Part shown: piece by piece, positions 47,143-58,527 of the stretch
Position numbering within the stretch: position 1 is the stretch's first letter
Layout: every line of letters starts with the position of its first letter
DNA from: Zelopaecilomyces penicillatus
Lineage: Eukaryota > Ascomycota > Sordariomycetes > Hypocreales > Pseudodiploosporaceae
DNA length: 64,000 bases
Assembly: GCA_005765155.1 (NCBI GenBank)
Contig: VCCP01000003.1
Location: 6,014,001 to 6,078,000, forward strand
Direction: 5' to 3'
The notes under the pieces: generated by a model
The model's input: only the letters and a program-made list of their open reading frames with translations
Database searches by the model: none
What the model was told of the DNA's origin: nothing
Position numbers and translations under genes: made by a program

Positions 47143-47703
47143 CTATTCCATCTCTTCAATCTCTGTAGCAAAATTGTCCCACCTACCCCGGCGCATAGGA
47201 TCGAGGGCTACCAGCTTCTCCAGCCACGCCCTTAAACTACTCGCCTCATCGTCATCGCTTAGCGAACATTGTTCCAGCCGCCTTAACAACAAAGTGTACT
47301 CCAACAGAGCCTGGTAAATCCATCTGACGTTATCATAGTCTTCGAGCAAGTCCTTAATCTCATCTATCTCATGTCTCAGGCTGAGTTCGGAGAGCAAGTA
47401 GCTCTCATCTGAGTCCTGTTCCTTCTCGCCTGACCTGTCGTCCTGAGCATTTGATGCTGGTTGGTCCTCGGAGCTGGATAGCACATTGAAGACTAGGCAT
47501 TGGCGTCGCATATTCCATATCGTGTAATACTCAGGGTTGAGACGGAGGAGCTGGGTGGTGAGCTGAAAGACCGCAAGGTTGTAGGTCTTTGACGCTACTT
47601 GCGCACGTATCTGGCTTTCGAGGTCACGATATATCTCGATCTTCTTGAGGTTTTGCAGTCGTTGTTCTGCGGTGCGTCCTCGATTGGTACGAGCTACGCC
47701 ATG
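47143..47703 (-). pseudogene. Internally deleted BET4 (Rab geranylgeranyltransferase alpha) relic
   Basis: From a splice acceptor (CCACAG) at 47704 the frame reads HGVARTNRGRTAEQRLQNL and continues with LAVFQLTTQLLRLNPEYYTIWNMRRQC, the N-terminal prenyltransferase alpha repeat of fungal BET4. It then passes through a Ser/Asp-rich linker ending SYLLSELS directly to HEIDEIKDLLEDYDNVRWIYQALLEYT and ends LDPMRRGRWDNF, the C-terminal end of the same protein. Full-length homologues have some 150 or more residues between these blocks, carrying the remaining alpha repeats; here they are absent without a frameshift. No start codon or first exon was found upstream: the frame meets TGA within 30 nt beyond the acceptor. 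Either a truncated paralogue or a pseudogene. Confidence 0.8.
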
Positions 47704-48677
47704 CTGTGGAAGTAATACCCTATTCAGTCAGAGAGGTAATTAAACACAGGAGTAGTTTCGCCAAGTGCCCCGGGTGTGTGTGCATCCTGCAATATCCTGC
47801 AATATTTCATCTCATCACATATTCTCAAGGTGATTCTATAATGTCTGAGATATTTTTAGGGAACCTATCAAGCTCACTTACAGTGCAGGTAAGGTTTGTA
47901 TGCGCGTGACAATATTGTGTGATTGTGCATGTCTCATCACACTCTTAGTAAAATCGTCAATCAGAAAATAGTGGGCGATGAGTGGCAGTGGAAGAATGAG
48001 GAATTTTAAACAAGTGAGTCATTGCGCCGAGGTTTAAAGGAAATAATATGTTTCAGACTCAATAATGACACGTTCATAGACCACAACATCGCAGGATCTG
48101 ATTGTTGTTAGTCTTTGTCTCTGGCCTATTCTCCCTCATCGCCGAGCTGAAGTTTGGCCGTCGAAAGTGTGTCTTGTATGGTTAGCTGAGGTAGCCACCA
48201 ATGAACCAGCTTCCTTACTACGTAATTCATCATTAATCTATTTTGTAGTCGTAGATAAAGATAAGAACCTAACCGATCGCATGCGCATATTCTAAAGGGC
48301 ACCTTGTCTAAAGAAGAAAAAGAAGAAGGATATAAAAGACGGAGTACCAGACTTATCAATCACGATGAGATGCGAGGCCAGCGAAAGCACAGTGAAACGA
48401 AACGTTTTTTTAATGCTAGGAATTTACTAGCTGTCCTTTCTCTTCTCTTATTAATATTCTAGCTATTATGTATGCTATTAGATCTATTTGTGTAACAAAT
48501 CAAAAACTTTTTAATTTCCGCCCAATGCTTTTTAGTATCCCTTTTTAGTATCCCCTTCCCATGTAGTAAACATATTTTGAATAACAGATGCTTTTAAAGT
48601 CTCATCCGCCCTGAAAGCCGGATGATTTGGTGTTTTGCTCGTTGGGCCAACCAAGTCTTGTGGTGAGTTGATCCAAT
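47704..48677. other. Intergenic region
   Basis: About 1 kb, A/T-rich in its right part. It should contain the missing first exon of the BET4 relic if one exists; I found no suitable ATG plus donor. No other feature seen. Confidence 0.5.
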
Positions 48678-50105
48678 TTAGTTGGGGCACATGACAGTGG
48701 TGCGGATGCACTCGCTGGCCTTCTTCATGGTGCAAACATTACGGCCGAGCTTAAGGTTGCAAACGCAGCATGAGATCATGGCATCGGCATCCTTCTCGGC
48801 ACGAGGAGCAGGAGCGGACCTCTTGTTGGGGCACATGACAGTGGTGCGGATGCAGTCGCTAGCCTTCTTCATGGAGCAGACATCACGTCCAAGCTTGAGG
48901 TTGCAAACGCAGCATGAGATCATGGCATCGGCATCCTTCTCGGCACGAGGAGCAGGAGCGGACCTCTTGTTGGGGCACATGACAGTGGTGCGGATGCAGT
49001 CGCTAGCCTTCTTCATGGAGCAGACATCACGTCCAAGCTTGAGGTTGCAAACGCAGCATGAGATCATGGCATCGGCATCCTTCTTGGGGCTAGGGGCGGG
49101 AGCAGACTTTTTGGCAGGGCAGAAGACAGCGGTGGTGATGCACTGGTTGGCCTTCTTCATGGAGCAGACCTTCTCACCAAGCTTGAGGTCGCAGACGCAG
49201 CAAGAAACCATGGCCTCGCCCTCAATGTCCTCGGCACGGGGAGCAGGGGCAGGCTTCTTGGCGGGGCAGAAGACGGCGGTGGTAATGCACTGGCTAGCCT
49301 TCTTCATGGAGCAGACCTTCTCGCCAAGCTTGAAATCACAGACGCAGCAAGAGACCATGGCATCAGCTTCGGCATCCTCCTCAACAGTCTCAACGGCGCG
49401 AGGGGCGGGAGCAGGCTTCTTGGCAGGGCAGAAGACGGCGGTGGTGATGCACTGGTTGGCCTTCTTCATAGAGCAGACCTTCTCGCCAAGCTTGAGGTCG
49501 CAGACGCAGCAAGAAACCATGGCCTCTCCCTCAATGTCCTCGTCAACAACTTCCACAGCGCGGGGAGCAGGGGCGGGCTTCTTAGCAGGGCAGAAAACAG
49601 CGGTGGTGATGCACTGGTTGGCCTTCTTCATGGAGCAGACCTTCTCGCCAAGCTTGAGGTCACAGACGCAGCAAGAAACCATGGCCTCACCCTCAATGTC
49701 CTCAGCCTCCTTGAGAGCGGGAGCATGGGTGTTGGGGCGGCCGACAGGGCACTGCATGGATTCGCTGACACAGTTGTCGGAGTTCTTCACATTGCAGATC
49801 TTCTCGCCGTTTCTGCGGGGATCGCAAATGCAGCAGGACTCCTCGGAGTCGGCCTCCTCAGAGCGGATGGCAGGGACAGAGGCGATCTCCTTGGGAGCAC
49901 TGGCAGGAGTGTCGACGTAGACCTTGGGGGAATCGGCAGGGCAGTGGACAGCGGCGCACATGCACTCAGAGGCCAGGATGGTGTAAGTGCAGGTGAACTG
50001 CTGGGCCTCAGAGTCGCAGCAGCAGCAAGCATTGGTGCTGTCGAGAGGGGCGGCGAGGACAGCGGCAGCGCTGAAGAGCGCGAAGAGGGTGGTGAAGGCA
50101 CGCAT
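48678..50105 (-). CDS. Secreted protein of nine six-Cys modules with Kex2-like linkers, 475 aa
   Basis: Start at 50105 gives the signal peptide MRAFTTLFALFSAAAVLAAP. Nine modules follow. The first two are divergent (about residues 27-56 and 91-119). Modules 3-6 read SCCVCDLKLGEKVC..CITTAVFCPAKK, and modules 7-9 read SCCVCNLKLGRDVC..CIRTTVMCPNK. The spacing is CC-x-C-x8-C-x7-C-x6-C. Linkers contain dibasic KK or KR and then alternating Ala/Pro dipeptides (SAPAPRAEKDADA, EDIEGEA), reminiscent of Kex2 plus dipeptidyl-peptidase processing. The precursor could thus release several near-identical cysteine-knotted peptides, or act as an uncut repeat wall protein. TATATAAG lies about 140 bp upstream. 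Confidence 0.85.
   Translation of the reverse strand: MRAFTTLFALFSAAAVLAAPLDSTNACCCCDSEAQQFTCTYTILASECMCAAVHCPADSPKVYVDTPASAPKEIASVPAIRSEEADSEESCCICDPRRNGEKICNVKNSDNCVSESMQCPVGRPNTHAPALKEAEDIEGEAMVSCCVCDLKLGEKVCSMKKANQCITTAVFCPAKKPAPAPRAVEVVDEDIEGEAMVSCCVCDLKLGEKVCSMKKANQCITTAVFCPAKKPAPAPRAVETVEEDAEADAMVSCCVCDFKLGEKVCSMKKASQCITTAVFCPAKKPAPAPRAEDIEGEAMVSCCVCDLKLGEKVCSMKKANQCITTAVFCPAKKSAPAPSPKKDADAMISCCVCNLKLGRDVCSMKKASDCIRTTVMCPNKRSAPAPRAEKDADAMISCCVCNLKLGRDVCSMKKASDCIRTTVMCPNKRSAPAPRAEKDADAMISCCVCNLKLGRNVCTMKKASECIRTTVMCPN
48690..49720 (-). repeat. Tandem module array in the 475-aa gene
   Basis: Seven highly similar in-frame repeats: four of about 144-171 bp coding the DLKLGEKVC/DFKLGEKVC type and three of about 138 bp coding the NLKLGR type. 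The last three are almost identical over long stretches (for example 48770-48960 and 48900-49080), which points to recent duplication or gene conversion. Confidence 0.85.
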
Positions 50106-50241
50106 CTTGAAGATTGTGTTTGGATGTGTAAAGAGTGGGAGAGTAGAGAAGCTTTGTTGCTGTAGATGTTGGTGCAAGTGAAGGCTGGATGAAGCTGATG
50201 GTGATGATGAAAAAAGAATTCCTGGAACCTGGTGTCGACAA

Positions 50242-50253
50242 AGTCTTATATAG
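50242..50253 (-). promoter_or_regulatory. TATA box of the nine-module secreted gene
   Basis: On the minus strand GGCTATATAAGA, about 140 bp upstream of the start at 50105; a strong TATA suggests an inducible, highly expressed gene. Confidence 0.55.
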
Positions 50254-53200
50254 CCAAACGAGACATTGGGATGGGATCAAAGAAGCTCTGCTTGAAGAGA
50301 ATTCGGCAGCGAAAATTTTGCCTGCATGCATCTACAAAGCGACGCTGGATTGGCATGTACGTAAAGCGCACATGGGTGTGTGTGTGTGGTCGATTCTCGA
50401 TTCTCGACCATGGCGAAGCAGTTTTGCCTTGTTCGTCTGCGCCGCCCGGACCCGATGCTCACAAAGGGGGGCCATCGGCACAGTCGGGCTCCACCGCACT
50501 GCCGGGCCTAGACAGGCCTCTCTTGAGCCAATGCGAAGCGAGCACTGCCTGAGCCATCAGGGGTGCTTCGATTTTTCTTGTGCAGCTAAGTTCGTTCAGG
50601 TTTCTTAATTCAATGTCCCTGATTCATGATATCGTTTGTAAGAGCAATGCCGAGGCATGGCTGCTCCAAGCACTACTGCTGGATGAGCTTGCTTTTCTTA
50701 GCTTCTTCGGCTTTTCGAGTTGAGAAAAAAAAAACACCCAAAATACACAAGCCCCTAATGAGATCAATTAAACGAGATGATTTCGAAATTGACATATCCA
50801 ACATGTTCCGTCGTCTTGTCATACCAATTGGGGAATAAGCAACGAACGGGTCTTTGCGTTGTTCTCGAGCCTCCACCCAGGCCATGAAGAGGTGCTCGTA
50901 CCTATCCGTGTGCTATGGCATGCATCCAGTCAGCTATCCGGTGAGGCATCGGCAGTTCCCTGCAAGGCGTCCCACCCACTGTTCATCTCCCGCGACGGCA
51001 AGCAGCGACGTTCTGCTGACTCTGTGCTGTTCCTGGCAGGATGGTGGGATGGATGGAAACCATGGAAAATTCTTCTTTGTTGTGTTCCATGCGGCCACCG
51101 TCGGCCCCTCGCTCGGTCGCTCGCCTCCGGCACAGTTTGACGTGAAGACTCTGTCTGGGAGAGATGGAAAAAATGAAAAGTTCCCGAATGCAATACCACC
51201 TCACTGCAGCTGTTAGGCTGGCACTGCCAACGGCCAGCCGGAGCTTGGTTGCTCTTGCCGGAGCAGAGGGCAGCTTTCAGGTGTCTTTCCACGCCTGTGA
51301 TTGGACCGAAAAATCGAGAAATAGGTCGAAGTGGATTGGATGAAATTTAAGCATCGTAGCGGGCGCAGGGCTACTACTGCAGGGGCCCCCAACCAGCCCA
51401 GCCAGCCCTGTAAGTGGCCCTGTGAGTGGCTCTTTGAGCCCTGTCAGGTGTGGCCAAACAGCGGCTTGGCATCGGACCATCAAGCACTAAACGATCACAA
51501 AGAGGCGAGCAAAAATGGGCTGACTGATCCAAAATCCAACCACACACACACACACACAAAACTTTTGCCCCTTGGCATCTCAGGATGTCAGGATCCCACC
51601 CACCATCGGCCTGTGCCTACGAAGACGAAGCTCGCCTTTCTCGATGGGGCACTTCATCCCGTCAGAGTGCAACGCCAAAACTTGAACTGGCTGTCAACTT
51701 TATTCCCGGACGATCTGATGGTTCCCTGTTCCTGGTCATAATGCCCCTGCTCGTAATTGCTGTATGCACAGCAACAGACCTCGCGTCCGAACAGCCCGAC
51801 ACTGTCATGTGTAAAGGTTTGCAGGCAATGAATGCACATGCATGCAATTTGTTCAAAGCTGTGCCATTGAGTTGTGTATCGGCTTGCTTCGGTTCCGTCT
51901 AGGGGTGTTCGTAAAAATACCAAGAGAAGTTCTTTTGCTAGGTAAGTAATTCCAGCCGGGCTGCTCTATCCTATGCCTGGAGGGTGTCCAACTGCCAAGT
52001 ACGCATCGCAGCATGAAGTATTATTCTTGAGTGGTGATTTGGTGATTCGTATGCTCGGTGCTATCCTGGCCGACCATCCAATCTGCTCCAACGCCCCTGA
52101 CTAATCGATGATATAGATGGCTACGGATTAACATGCTTTGTACGCACCATTACCAAGCCACCAAACAGACAGGAGGACACCATCAAGAGGGAACTAAATC
52201 AATTCTCCGATCCATTCCAGCCATTTTCCAGAAGTTTCCAGCGCACCTTCATACAGACCTCGGCCATCGCAGCATATCCAGCGACGGTTCGCATTGAGTC
52301 ATAAAAAACGAAATAAAGAAAAAGGACTTCTAAAAATAAAAACATCGCAGAGAGCCTCTGTCTGTTGCGACGTCTATTCATGCGGCGTAGCAAATCCGAT
52401 ACATGCCGAGCCAACCCGCTCATTACCTAATTACATAGGAGCTTCGTAATTAGGGTCAGCTTGGGTGGGATCCAAAAGGACCCAGGATCGAGGAATGCAC
52501 AGGTAGCATTGCACGCCAAGAGAGACCAAATTCTCTGCATTTCTCCTAGCATCTGTTACTACACTGGTGGGGGCGTTCACGAGCTGAACAGGTACTGCAC
52601 GATGCCGCTGCTGGCAGTTTTGGCAAGCTCTGTCGTGGGTCTTGTCGTGGGTCGCGCGGGTCGCGGCTCAGCCCTGATCGGGTTCCTTTCTTCTTGTATC
52701 CACGGACTCGGCCGGACGATGTGTGGGTCGCCCTTCGCCCCCGGCCAGCGCCGATCGATCCCCTGATCCCAATTGCCCACGTCGGGCCTCGGAATGAATG
52801 CAGTTTCCGACAAACAAGGAAAGGATCAGGGAGGTGCAACCAGGCAAGGAAGCGGAGGCAAAAGCTGGTTCGGCGAAGTTGAGGCCGATCTCAAAGAACA
52901 ACAGCGGGAGCTTTTCTCCGTCTAATTGCGGCGTTCAGTCGGACGATTGCTGGGGTGGTGGCGAGAGATTCAAAAAATGGCAGCGCAAGCAGTAGTAAAC
53001 TCGTGCCTCTGACGCCGGGAAGTCGGGGAGTTGATACCTCAGCGGCCTCAACGGTCTGCCAATTGGAGATGATCAAAGGAATTATCGCCAGCGTTCATTC
53101 GACCTCAATGTGGTCGAACCTCAATTAGTGGTAGAGTTTAGTTGACTTTATTTGGTTCAACTCTATTTTTAGCTCAACTTTGTCTGCCGGACTGTAGTTT

Positions 53201-53810
53201 CTGATGTGAGGCCTACCCTATATAGTGGCTAAGAAATTGACCAAACTTTCTACACATATTATAGACGTGCAATTCGGTTATTTTGAATCACAATGGAACT
53301 TGAATTTTGCAAACGAAAGCTGAAGGCTTTTGATTGACGTAAAATATAATCATTTAATGATTACTGAGATACTTTTGGTTCTGAGTGAGTTGTATGACGT
53401 CCGGAATTCTATTGTTTGTCAAACCACAATGGATGTAAACTAGTTGTGAGCGGGTCCTGCATCGAATAACATGGTTGAAAACGAGAGACCAGTATATTTA
53501 CTACGAGCAGCTTCCTCCACCATCTGGCATTTAGCACATCATTTCAACGTTACTACGAGTGGAATCACAATGTGTATATCTCACTTGATCAGAGACAAGA
53601 CATCACAGATACGATCACCTAGCCACGCGCATATCGCTCTTCCACACACTTCTCAAGCTACATGACATCTCCCAGTAGTGATTGCCCAGGGAGAGTTCAT
53701 CAATGTATCATAATCAGTAGAAGACAGTACCCTATTTCGTTATTCTTCTTTCCCCTTCCTTTCATGACTCAGGGCACAAGTGCCCTCATACCCGCAGCCG
53801 CGGGTAAACC

Positions 53811-54191
53811 TTGATCAAGCAAACCTTGCATGACTCTGACAAGACATGCAGAAACGGGCTTTTAGCGGATCCCGAGCTAGATTTGTTTCCGTATTATCCG
53901 ATTTTTATGGGTGGGCCGATTATGCACTACCGAGTTTGGCCATGTTTCGCCGAAGTTTGCGATCTTTGCATCACTCTACACCTCATGGATACTATATATA
54001 ATGCTATTCATACCAATTTTAGCAGCGCAAAATCGGGGTTTAATTCTGATGATATCACGGATCGAATCTGGGAGTTGATTCAAGAGGCAGATGAACATGC
54101 CTCTCGACCGTTGCGCCAAATTGCTGAAAGGCAGGCGCGAAAGATGGTACCTCCGGTGGTCGTGAGTATTGGACAGTGGGTTGCAGAATAG
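53811..54191 (+). CDS. Possible small protein, 126 aa (uncertain)
   Basis: ORF from ATG 53811 with plausible protein composition: ELDLFPYYPIFMGGP, a Cys/Trp cluster VWPCFAEVCDLC, then an amphipathic helix-like SDDITDRIWELIQEADEHASRPLRQIAERQARK. No signal peptide and no recognised family. It could equally be a chance ORF or a fragment of a decayed gene. An imperfect palindrome, GGGCACAAGTGCCC, lies about 40 bp upstream. Confidence 0.25.
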   Translation: MIKQTLHDSDKTCRNGLLADPELDLFPYYPIFMGGPIMHYRVWPCFAEVCDLCITLHLMDTIYNAIHTNFSSAKSGFNSDDITDRIWELIQEADEHASRPLRQIAERQARKMVPPVVVSIGQWVAE

Positions 54192-55651
54192 CCTCTCCAC
54201 TTCGGTGTGCAGAGACCCCAAAAAAAGTGGGCTAGCTTAGGAGGTCGCCCGGTCTGCCGTACTCTCCGCCTTGATCCCTGCACAGACCGCCCGTGGATAG
54301 GATTTAGGCTTGTGCTGGTCTAATACATTAGTCCACGTCAACTTGCCATGAAGTACTCCTGGGTGAAAGATCTGGTTTTTATTTTCCTTTATATATGTGT
54401 AATGTGATCTGTAGAAGTGGCAGGTGGGGGAATTCCCTGGTGTGGTTTTGGTGTTGTTGGCGACTTCCCATCGGGGATGGACTTCCAATTGTGGGCGATT
54501 TCGAATCGGGGATGGACGGGGCTCTCAGTAAGTCTAAGATGATAAGTAACAGAACTGCAAGAATGCTTAAAGTAAGGGCCTGTAAAAGAATGAGGAAAGC
54601 TTAATCAAAACGGAAGTTCTCTTTCAATTCTGGATTGCAGCAGCCACAAACTCTATGCCTCATCCGGATTGTCAACGAAATTCCAACACGCCTTCAAAAA
54701 CCCCTTCATGTGATTCCGTCCCACGAGTCTTTCTTGCTCTGCACACCTCATTCAGTAAACCATGAAAGCACAATTCCGCCACTGATTGGTATGTTCGATC
54801 CCATTCCACAACGCAATAATACCTTTATTGGTTCGACATGATCTAACAGTGAAATCACAGGTTGACGTTTCGCGTTGCGGGACATGCATCAACATCAGTG
54901 GCGGTAGGGATTTGAAGAACAGTGATGATAGCCTTGGCTGCCCATCATAAGCATTGGATTGCTGAAATGGATCTGGCAGGAAGCTGGAATAGCCAACCTA
55001 TGAGGGTTACTGAGTTCTCGCCCTGCTGATGGATCATCAATGTCACATGCCCTCTTACCAAGTGGTAAGGTGCAAAGGGCTAATACTTGGAATTTTTCAT
55101 CTCAAGACATGTGGCACGGTTGATCAGAGTGATTGGTTCTGTTGCATTTTATGTCCTAGCACGCAACAACCTAGAGAGCTGCTCGCAACGTGGACTAGCC
55201 TCGTTACACACACACTACCGTTATCCATTTTCATCACTCGCCCTCATCCCGTAGAGGATATATCCCGCCCACCAAAGGCCTCCAGCTGTATAAACAAGAT
55301 GGATAACTTCGCTGCCAGAACCTGGCACCAGACCCGCTGAGCTTTGGCCAAGTAATCTTTGCTATAAAAAGCGTTGCCTGAACGCCGGCAAAATGATAGA
55401 AAAAAAAACCTGGAAACATATTTTTAGATGTAGCAAATCGAAGGGCTCCCCGCTGCATAATGCTATTTAAAACAGTTGGACAAAAAAATAAACCACCTTT
55501 GACAATCTGCATCCTCGGATAAATAGGCATTGGCGATGCCGACTGACAGACCGAAAATGTAAAAGAGAAGGGCAAAAAAAAAGTAGATATGTGAAAGCTA
55601 TGCACAATGGAGGAAGAAAGTGCGAGATCGAACAATAAAGTCGAAATAGTC

Positions 55652-58527
55652 CTAGTGCTTGTTGAGGTCGTTCGCTGACTCGACATTGTCGCTCCTAGTA
55701 AAACCCGATGGAGACTCGCCGAGGCTTTCAACAAATCGTGAACCGCCTCGGTCTTTTTTCTGGTCAAGCTCCGCAATGGAGCTTTGTGCTTTGACCTCTG
55801 AGCTATCCTTATTAGCTAGGGCAATGTGTTCAACCGACTCAAGAGCTGGTGTCATTGGCCGGCCCATCGGTGTAGGCGATCTGTGTGTATACGAAATAGG
55901 TGTTGAATTGCTTCTGGCTCTGAGTACCTGCACTCTCAGAGAACTGGGTCGCGTGCTGCTTGGGCGGCTTATTTCTGAGCCGTGGTTATCCAAGTTCATC
56001 GACTCAAAATCTTTGGAGCTCCACGACGCGCGATGAACACGTGCAGCGCGAGGCAGCACACTGGTAGAATATTGGGAGCTCGCGCTATTAGCACGGCTGC
56101 GACGGCCCGTCTCTGAAACTGATCTATTGCCATTTGCTGATGCAATGACTCTGATAGCGTCCACGTCCTCGTCTTCAATTTTAGGCGCGCGGCGGACGGT
56201 GCTGACTTCGAAATGTGGTTGAACTGGTTCTGGAACCGCTACTGGCTCCATCATCTGTGGTCGAGATACTGGCGACGGCTTCGAGTCTTCAGCCCGTTCT
56301 TTAACATGATCAAAGTATTTAACTCGAATCTGGTCAAGATGCGGATTGAACTGTTCCCGGTTTCGGGACAGAGACATCCATGAAGATATTATTCCCAGCA
56401 CGATCAGCACAAGAACAGCAACGGCGAGGAAGCCCTGAACAATGACGATGACGATACCAATGACGGTAGCAGCAATGCGACTAAGGTTAAATTCTGGCAG
56501 GAAGGCGATAGATAGGCCCGTAGTAACAATCTTGGAGATGGAGAGCAGCCATACGGCCATGGTTGTATTGCGAGAACCCTCAAACGGATTCATCTTGATA
56601 ATGACGAGAAGAGCCAAGACCTCGAATATGAGCAGTCCATATACCTGCGCTAATGGTGTCCTTGCACCACCGCCAATGAAACATGCCCTGATGAATTGGT
56701 AGCAGAGGTAAAAGGCAAAGAACCACCAACGTGAGCGGCGGTAACGCGCCGAAAGCCACCCAAACCGTTTGATGTATAGTTCATCCTTATGTACAGTTGC
56801 ACGGTTTGGGTCGTCGGATGTGTACTTGATGCGGATAAAGGGTACAGTGCCAAAAAGGCGCGGCTTATCTGCTGTTTCTTCCTCTCCTATCTGACTTGCC
56901 CTTGTTGCCGTGATGAAAGGGATCTTCTTGAACAGCTTGCCTTCTTCAATAACGATGGAATCTTTGCCTCTTCCATATTGACCATGTCGAAGTCGAGAGT
57001 AGCAGGCGAAAGCTGCGATTCCACCAAGCCCGCCTAGGACGATGATCCATACAATTGCAGCGATAGCGGTTGGACCGGCTGGACCGCGTAGGGAAAATTG
57101 ATACATGGTCAAGGTCATGGCCGAGAAGAAAGCGATGTAAAAAGTTCTCATCAAACCAGCGGCAAGATAACCGCCTAGATGAGAACGAAAGTAGTCGAAC
57201 CCGTCCGTCTTGATCCATTTCATCTTGATGAAAAGATCCAGCACCAGCTTCGCAAACACGATAAAAAAGGCAACAGCGCCTAAAACAACCATGAACCAGA
57301 TGAGCCAGAGGATAAATGCCTCCGCTGCAGGAACATCAACCGCAGATAGAGTGCCGCCAAACCCAGGCCAGGTTCCTGGCATGGGCAACCCTGGAGTTCG
57401 AGGATGTCCATTCCATTTATAGTCATATGGGTTGCTTGGATTGTACGCGGCTCGTGGAGCCAAGCTGAGAAGCGGGCTCAGACTCCGCTGGAGGAGAGGC
57501 TTTACGAAAAGTGCTCTCCCATAGATCTGTTGTGTCAAGCCGCCTCCATTGTTAATAGCAACTGATCCTGCTCCACCAACCTGACTGATGTTGCCACTGT
57601 TTCCCGTGAACGGGCTAATAGAATGGACCATCTCGCTGCTCGCAAACATGCCCGCAGTCCAAGCAAAGTTACTCCACCAAGCGGGAAGAACACTGGGCCA
57701 GTTGACAGAGAGCGCACCGGAGAAAAATATCGATTGAAAAGTTTCGAAAACAACCAGGACTGAGAATGAGTGGGCAAAGTGTGTTCGCATGTGCGTTATG
57801 CTAACGCCATAGATGGCGGTTGCGAAGGATGCCAGCATGGCGAGGAAAGTAAATACTCCAATCAAAGCTCCAACTGACTGTGGCTGGGAAAAGCTGTTTC
57901 CATTCACCATGGCAGCCTGAAAGCAACCAATTTCGGTCTGGGTAGAATTGGCAAATATCTGCAAGCGCGCATATCCTTCTAGGTCGGGAATACCAAGAGC
58001 AATGGATGGGATGCCGGAGACCATATTTGGAGAAACCGGAATAACGGCAAATGCTGTGATAGGATTGCTAGCATTTAAAGGGCACATGCTGGCAATGTTT
58101 GCCTTGCAAGGATCGTAAGTGATGTTGAAGCGACTTTCACCATAGGCTTCGACTGATATATGCACTATAGTTGGCAAGTGTTAGTTCAAGGGAGCAGTGC
58201 ATTTGGTGTAGCAGCAGAACACCTACATATCAGCGATTCCTTTCTGATGTTGGAGGTGCCATCTAAATGAAAGAGCACCGTCAGGTTATCAGCATAGTAT
58301 GCGGCATCGAATTTGGTGACATTGAACAAGCTGCCTCCATCTAAACAGTCTGCGAAGTCGGAAGTGTACAACGACGGGTACCGGTTCACGTCAAGCTTGC
58401 GAGAGACGCCATCAATGCCGGTACCATCGATGAGGACGGGGTCCTTCGCAGAGACCGTTGAAACTAGAAAAGAGAAGGAGACAAGAAAGACCAAGAGGGC
58501 CGAGAACATGACACGCGTCGAAGCCAT
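55652..58527 (-). CDS. TRP-like / flavin-carrier (FLC) family membrane protein
   Basis: Fungal FLC/Pkd2-type protein of 937 aa. Exon 1 is 58527-58227, exon 2 is 58164-55652, with a 62-nt intron (GTAGGT donor, CTATAG acceptor). A signal peptide (MASTRVMFSALLVFLVSFSFLVSTVSA) is followed by a luminal ML-like domain with paired cysteines and N-glycosylation sites (about 28-180). About nine to ten hydrophobic segments follow, from ALIGVFTFLAMLASFATAIYG to FLAVAVLVLIVLGII. The cytosolic tail (about 200 aa) is Ser/Arg/Pro-rich with many phosphorylation-like sites. Family knowledge: these proteins act in ER/plasma-membrane FAD transport, calcium signalling and cell-wall maintenance. Which of these applies here cannot be told from sequence. 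Confidence 0.9.

Larger units (their letters stand above)
50106..55651. other. Gene-poor region of about 5.5 kb
   Basis: Contains the promoter of the nine-module gene (TATATAAG near 50245), a CA repeat near 51540-51558, and A/T-rich stretches near 53100-53400. Apart from one low-confidence ORF at 53811, no gene is supported. Many short ORFs occur on both strands with no recognised domains. Confidence 0.45.

Noticed and set aside
48682..49920. 412-codon ORF antisense to the nine-module gene
   Set aside because: Shadow of the tandem repeat; the minus-strand reading has the signal peptide and conserved cysteines.
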